A stretch of DNA of 64,000 bases from Saxidomus purpurata (lineage: Eukaryota; Mollusca; Bivalvia; Venerida; Veneridae): positions 36,611,917-36,675,916 of the forward strand of contig JAFMSR010000015.1 in the NCBI GenBank assembly GCA_022818135.1, written 5' to 3'. Every line of letters begins with the position of its first letter. Within the stretch, counting starts at the first letter, position 1. The position numbers and the translations under genes are program-made. A model generated the notes under the pieces. That model was given only the letters and a program-made list of their open reading frames with translations. It was not told the origin of the DNA and did not search any database. This document shows positions 58,952-64,000 of the stretch, in pieces.

Positions 58952-59141
58952 AAAAAAACAAAAATAATATCAAACAGGGAATGCCACGTACCAAAACGCG
59001 CCTCCCAAACGAACCCCACAGCACCGAAGTGCACAACCAACAACACACACACCACCCGTTACACACACACAATATGTACATACACATTACATAATGCAAA
59101 CACCGAGGAAAAACGACATTTAAAGGAACACAGTGAACATA
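58952..59141 (-). mobile_element. Naiad-type tail fragment
   Basis: About 190 bp matching the retroelement 3' region from CACTGTGTTCCTTTAA to the terminal TATTATTTTTGTTTTTTTT, read on the minus strand, with a CA-rich stretch in the middle. Confidence 0.8.
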
Positions 59142-59206
59142 CCGTATCACTGATGTTAAACAAAATAACCGCAATCACATTATAAATAGAATAATCGGCT
59201 ATGTTA

Positions 59207-59655
59207 CAAGTTATAGTTGCTCTTTCTCAGTTGCCGTTAAAATAAATCACAAATGACATACAAATTAGAAATTTGCAAAAATCGATTGAAAATGCTGATT
59301 TCACGTTACCGCTACACTATAGATGTAAATGTTAGAATTCTCAAAAAACAAAAATAATATCAAACAGGGAAAGCCACGTACCAAAAACGCAGCCTCCCCA
59401 AAACGAGCCCCACAGCACCCAGAAGTGCACACCACCAACACATACACACAATCATGTACACACACACACGTACACTACCAACACACACTAAGCCTTTGCA
59501 ATGCATTTGGTAGCGTATTATTTCAAATCTTTAGAACGTCGCAGGAATTTCTACTGAAATTTTTGTAGCCTAATATAAATATAATTTTACAATACGCCAT
59601 TTTTATACAATTTGAAGAACTTTATTTCTTTACCAAATTCCGAGCGCAAAAAGCT
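59207..59655 (+). mobile_element. MITE family 1 copy interrupted by a Naiad tail
   Basis: Left half 59207-59340 (GTTGCTCTTTCTCAGTTGCC to ACCGCTACACTATAGATG) and right half about 59500-59655 (TTGGTAGCGTATT to AAATTCCGAGCGCAAAAAGCT). Between them is the retroelement tail at 59343-59497. Confidence 0.6.
59343..59497 (-). mobile_element. Naiad-type tail nested in MITE family 1
   Basis: Minus strand: TGGTGGTGTGCACTTCTGGG, CTGTGGGGCTCGTTTTGG, TACGTGGCTTTCCCTGTTTG and TATTATTTTTGTTTTTTG, preceded by a TG-rich tract. Tail only, no coding sequence. Confidence 0.8.
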
Positions 59656-59960
59656 TCAACCTATGTTTGACTATGCATTGCAGCCATTATCGATAAAATC
59701 GGCGTTTTATAATATGTTGCAGTACCGTTAACAATTTCGAAATTTATCACGTTGTTGTTCGATGAAAGAACACCTACATCTAGCAGATTATATTCTCGAA
59801 ACATAGATTTTGTGTTTAATGAACGTAAAATGCTCAATATATACAATTTCAAAGAAGAACCTATGAAGAAGACTCTATGGCGAAAATAGCATCAATTTAC
59901 CACAGATAATCAATATACATGTAGGGCTTCTAGTAATAATGTTTTAGTGACATGCAAGTG
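59656..59960 (+). repeat. Diverged MITE family 2 relic
   Basis: Shares CATTATCGATAAAATC, GCAGTACCGT and AACGTAAAATG blocks with 12260-12638; the blocks are rearranged and the termini are lost. Confidence 0.45.
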
Positions 59961-60007
59961 ATACTTTAATAAAACATCGTTTTAAAAATATGATTATTAT
60001 ATAAATA

Positions 60008-60304
60008 ATGTATGTCTTTTCCACCTTTATCGGTTGGAAGTCAAATAATTCATTATGTATTAGTAACCCAGTGAGATGTACTCAATATTTCCAAATGTGC
60101 CTCACTTATTTAGAGTTATTCACCATGTGGGGTATTGCTGTCTTATTTTGGTCCATCCCATCCAATATCATTGCTCTGGTTGCCTTTTGGATTGCATTAT
60201 GTGGTTGTAATATTTATGTCTCATGTAGATTTGTATCACTCGACCAGTTTGAAATTCATGTAAAGGAAATATTCACCCAGTGTCTTCATGAATGCAGGGC
60301 ATGA
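60008..60304 (+). other. Unidentified 98-codon ORF, hydrophobic
   Basis: Residues about 38-72 are strongly hydrophobic (LFTMWGIAVLFW, IIALVAFWIALCG). No family recognised, no second copy in the window, and the flanks are repeat debris. Could be a relic exon of a membrane protein or chance. Confidence 0.2.
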
Positions 60305-60327
60305 TAGCTTTCGTGCACAGATAGCAA

Positions 60328-60448
60328 AAAAAAACCCCCCCCCCCACCCAAAACCCCCCCCCCCCCCACACAACCCCCCAAAAAAAAAAAAAAAAAAAAA
60401 CAACACCCCCCAACAAAAAAAAAAAAAAAAAAAAAAAATAAATAAGCT
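60328..60448. repeat. A/C homopolymer low-complexity tract
   Basis: Alternating long A and C runs. Base-call accuracy here is doubtful; frames through it are meaningless. Confidence 0.9.
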
Positions 60449-60537
60449 AAAAATAAGCTGGTAGATACTGGAAGGGTTGATAATTAAACACAATTGTGCG
60501 TTAAAAGTGTTGTTTAGTATGTATATACTAACAGTAT

Positions 60538-60893
60538 TTAAAGCTGCTCGCTCTCAGTTACCGTTGAAAAATATATTTTTTGAAAAAATTGAAATTCTTA
60601 ATCATAAACATAAAACTGAAGGCCAGAAAGAAAAAATCTAGGTAGGAATTTGCAGAAATCGATTGATAAGGTCGGTTACACGGCACCGCTACACTATATG
60701 TATATATTGAAATTTCAAAAGCGTTTGTAACGCTTTTGAATTTGGTAGCGTATTTTTCGAAATTAAGAGATGTACGTGACATGAATTTATACTGGAGCCT
60801 TTTTATATCACCATATGTTCCTAAATACGTTATCTACATTCAGTTTCAATAACTTTATTTTTTTCACCAAAAACGGAGAGCGAGCAGCTTTAA
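60538..60893 (+). mobile_element. MITE family 1, best-preserved full copy
   Basis: 356 bp including TTAA at both ends. Termini: AGCTGCTCGCTCTCAGTTAC and, on the other strand, AGCTGCTCGCTCTCCGTTTT. A central inverted repeat CAAAAGCGTTTGTAACGCTTTTG adds internal symmetry. No ORF. Confidence 0.85.
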
Positions 60894-61779
60894 ACACACC
60901 AAGGGACTTTTAAAATCATGTAGTTATGTTGAAGAATAATATACAGAGATCGTATTTTATCCATGAAGCTGACCAATTTATAGAAAGTACATGATACAGA
61001 ATCTTAGCTGGTAATATGCTGAATATTCAAAATGTGTTTAATTCAAGTAAAAAATTCTGTCATTTTTTTTTTACAAAAAATCCGGCTCTCTCTGAAGAGC
61101 ATGTGCCTTCCTGTACAACGGAGGTGAAAAAAATTTTTTTTTTTCCCATTTCAACCATTTTTGGAGCGAGCGGAGAGCGATTTGGTAAAATAAATTAAAA
61201 AACTCCTAACAAAAACAAATATTCACTGTCAAAACAGATAGAAAAGAGTTGGAAAAAGATAAAAGAGCTACAGACACCTTAAATATAAACTGCCAAAAAA
61301 GGTACAGACCACAAAGTGACTCCTATATACACCAGTACAAAGTTTGCATGGGGTGTAATAAAGTGTTTCCTGCAAGAAAACATTTTTTATGCATTTAAAA
61401 AGACCATATTTTGTTTTTTTACATAAATGTACAGCCACTACAACAAGTTTTTTGAAAGAGAAACAATTTCTTTTCATTTAATAAACCATCAGACTCGTGT
61501 GTATTCAATTTATGCGCAAACACTTTGTAATGACACCCATTTGTTAGTCATAACAAAATAACCCACAGAACAACTTCTTTAGTTAAGTCAAGGCATATGC
61601 TCTTTTACTGCACTTCTTCTACTGACCATAAGTGTTTTGACTAGAGATAATTTTTCAATTTCACAATGCTACAAACTTGTTAGTTTCTTGATTTTTTACT
61701 GAATTTCCTTCCAAAGGTTTTAGCCTCAACGCCATTATCATGACACTTTTTACACAGAGGGCGCACTTTTGAAAATTTG
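60894..61779. other. No gene recognised
   Basis: AT-rich with T runs near 61070 and 61140. Short ORFs have no domain. Confidence 0.4.
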
Positions 61780-61781
61780 GT

Positions 61782-62126
61782 AATCAATATATTACAAATA
61801 AACTTCTTCAACAGGGCTACCGTTATTACAAATTGCGTAAATATTTTGCTAAATTTTACTATCGTAATTCTGATTTGGTTTTGAAATTCAATAGTAATCT
61901 AAAGACTCTTCTGCGAGAAGGTATTTCAAAACCCGATTTTTATGGGGATGTGGTTTACAAACTTCGTAAGATTTTGGGTCATGGCAATTTTCCAACTGTA
62001 TTTGCTAAAATTATAAAACGTTTTGTTAAAAGAGGTTACGACCCAACTGTTTTGAGACACACCGCATGTTTGGTGTTCAACCCGTTTACAGTTGGACGCT
62101 ATGCTTCCCTCTTTGATTGTGTCTGA
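61782..62126 (+). pseudogene. Naiad ORF C-terminus (copy 2)
   Basis: Last part of the ORF after the RT catalytic core: KFYYRNSDLVLKFNSNLKTL, KPDFYGDVVYKLRKILG, then RGYDPTVLRHTACLVFNPF. No RT motif remains, so the copy cannot move by itself. Its value is as a reference for the correct reading frame of copy 1. Confidence 0.8.
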
Positions 62127-62136
62127 CGGTAGAGGG

Positions 62137-62199
62137 GAGGACTCTGTGATGGGCAGTTTTTAAACCCACTGGGACGAAACTGTTTTGATTTCTGTCCTC
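62137..62199 (+). promoter_or_regulatory. SECIS element, Naiad copy 2
   Basis: Same fold as in copy 1: GAGGAC/GTCCTC helix, GTGA opposite TGAT, CAGTTT/AAACTG helix, AAA bulge, mini-stem. The mini-stem is CCC/GGG here instead of TCCC/GGGA: a 1-nt change that leaves the stem and the AAA intact. Confidence 0.78.
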
Positions 62200-62610
62200 T
62201 GGCCTGTTTCGTCGGCGCCCTTAAGGGTGTTTCTCTTGGTGCTCTGCCTTCTGCAAAGGCATTGAGTACATACGTTTTTTTGGTTCTCAAGGTTTGCTTT
62301 TTATATATTTATACACGAGCTTTTGTGTTGTTTTACATACCATGCCTTTTTATTTCCATTGCGTGTGTTAGAGATTCACCTAGCAGGGATTACTTTTTAT
62401 TTACCCTGTCCTGTGACTTTGGAACATGGTGGGGGTAAGAGTGAGGTTGGGTGCGCACCATAAACCGGTTTAAGCTCCCCAGTGGTGTTTTTGCCACTGA
62501 CCGTTCCAAGGCGGTGCCCCACTGTGTTCCTTTAATTGTTCGTTTTGTCCTCGTGTGTTTGCTTTGTATGCTAGTGTGTGTTGGTAGTGTATATGTGTGT
62601 GTGTGTACAT

Positions 62611-62647
<37 letters not shown>

Positions 62648-62836
62648 TTGTGTGCGACTTCTGGGTGCTGTGGGGTTCGTTTTGGGGAGGCTGCGTTTTT
62701 GGTACGTGGCATTCCCTGTTTGATATTATTTTTGTTTTTTTGGTGGTGTGCACTTCTGGGTGCTGTGGGGTTCGTTTTGGGGAGGCTGCGTTTTTGGTAC
62801 GTGGCATTCCCTGTTTGATATTATTTTTGTTTTTAT

Positions 62837-64000
62837 GACCTTTGACTCTCTGTGAGCGCGATTTTCATTTAAGTCGGTGCGATTAACATTCGACACAAGT
62901 TTCATGAAAATCCTTGTAGAAGATACTGAGTGGACACGAAAAACTAATTTGCCCTCGGTGACCTGAAATGCATTTAATCCTTCGTCCGTATATTAGCTAC
63001 CTATGTATTTTTTTTTGGGTATAACGATGCAAACAGATTCAATGCACGTACCTAGATTATATGGCATGATTCTGGGCTTTCGAAAACCTTTTATAACGTT
63101 GCTGTTGTGATTTGGTCAACTGCATGGCTTAGGGACCGGGGAATCTGGCTTTACCAATCACAAAACCTTGACTTAACCGTGGAAACTCTCCTGAAATCAC
63201 AATTTCATAATTATGCAAATAACTTAAAATTACGAGAGATGAAAGAGGATTGGTGAATGTAATCTTAAATCATGACATCCATTCATGTAGTGTGCTCTTT
63301 GATAACAAACTTATGATCTGATAATGTGGTCCTCGCAAGACTCAAAATGCGTGTGTGTACTTATAGTACAAATAGTCAAATATACAATTTAGTTATTCAC
63401 TTCGGAATATCAAATTATTATCACTTCTTGATATAACTTGTCTTGCACATCACGAGTAGTGTGAAAACATGCCGTCCTACCGCTTTGTGGGAGTCATGAT
63501 CCTCCATTAGAAGGAGAACTGGTCTCGTTCTTTCACAGCTGTGAATAAATGAGCGTGTAAACCATATAGCCTGTATGAGAATAACGATGAGAAAAATATG
63601 TAATAAATTCATTTGAAACACATACCTATTGCAATTTACACTTCAAAATTAAATCCAATACAGTATACATGTAATTCATTTGATGTTAATAGTTTTTTTC
63701 TTTTGATTGGTTAACTTAACACTGTTTAATTTTTTTTAAAAGTTTAATGGAATGTAGTATGTACAAATTTGTTGCACATGTCATTTAAATCCATAATGCT
63801 AGAAATGTTGTACCAAAACTTTGTATTTGCTAGTAAATAGGGAGGGAATACATTTTGATAAAACTAAAAGTTAAGATAATGTTTGATAATAAATTTGATT
63901 ACTGTAATTTAATGGTTTTAAGATCGGCATTCATTTGTGATGGAAGTCCTTGAGACTTTTAACTATATTATACGAATCCATGTCGTCGCCTTATCAAGTG
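62837..64000. other. No gene recognised
   Basis: Begins directly after the retroelement tail. No exon, MITE terminus or satellite recognised; minus-strand frame 63421-63621 has no domain. Confidence 0.4.

Larger units (their letters stand above)
61780..62836 (+). mobile_element. Naiad-type Penelope-like element, copy 2, 5'-truncated
   Basis: Starts abruptly in the ORF (at GTAATCAATAT) and runs through the last ~115 codons, stop TGA 62124-62126, SECIS, the GCTCCCCAGTGG block, a long (TG)n and two tandem copies of the ~95-bp tail (62641-62735 and 62742-62836). The frame is open here: NQYITNKLLQQGYRYYKLRK, whereas copy 1 has a 2-bp insertion. The ORF end is identical in protein to copy 1. Confidence 0.85.

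Overview
The window is nuclear DNA from an animal, most likely a bivalve mollusc (clam). It is AT-rich, has phase-1 introns and secreted PAN/sushi/fucolectin-type exons, and is dense in microsatellites, MITEs and Penelope-like elements. The Penelope-like element is of the Naiad type with a selenocysteine signature, a trait known from clams. No prokaryotic features were seen.

Layout. Two 500-N gaps (26359-26858 and 53859-54358) divide three assembled pieces. The middle piece (26859-53858) is exactly 27,000 bp and is, for almost its whole length, the reverse complement of piece 1: 1 to ~24105 pairs with ~27775-53858. The window therefore reads as a >24-kb inverted duplication with the central gap near its symmetry axis. 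The arms differ by many small changes and by clean insertions: a Tigger-like element, a 97-bp retroelement tail, a LINE tail with (GATA)n, two other repeats, and a 317-bp tandem duplication. This is what two haplotypes look like, so an unpurged haplotig scaffolded in reverse is more likely than a true palindrome.

Genes in each arm. Gene A is a sushi + F5/8C-fucolectin gene; only its last three exons were found (left 3730-6454 +, right 47753-50770 -). Gene B is its tail-to-tail paralogue with signal peptide, PAN/Apple, short Cys-rich, sushi, sushi and fucolectin modules, every resolved intron in phase 1 (left 22325-11901 -, right 31641-42912 +). The right copy of B is open. The left copy has a stop at codon 33 and a 1-bp deletion in the second sushi exon. 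Gene A differs between arms by about 22 of 211 residues although the surrounding introns are nearly identical, which suggests diversification of a secreted lectin-like recognition protein. Intron 1 of B carries a 5'-truncated Penelope-like fragment encoding the end of a GIY-YIG endonuclease followed at once by an intact two-finger C2H2 ORF. The outer ends of the arms are a 21-bp satellite.

Piece 3 (54359-64000) is a retroelement and MITE graveyard. It begins inside a Naiad Penelope-like element: CxC motif, reverse transcriptase with DFSTLYT, PMGTNCAP and YLDD motifs, an in-frame TGA at 54856 where Cys would be expected, and a convincing type-2 SECIS hairpin just after the ORF (56329-56392). 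A second, 5'-truncated copy (61780-62836) keeps the SECIS. Short tail-only copies are scattered through the window and one is present in only one arm. Two TTAA-flanked MITE families make nested insertions.
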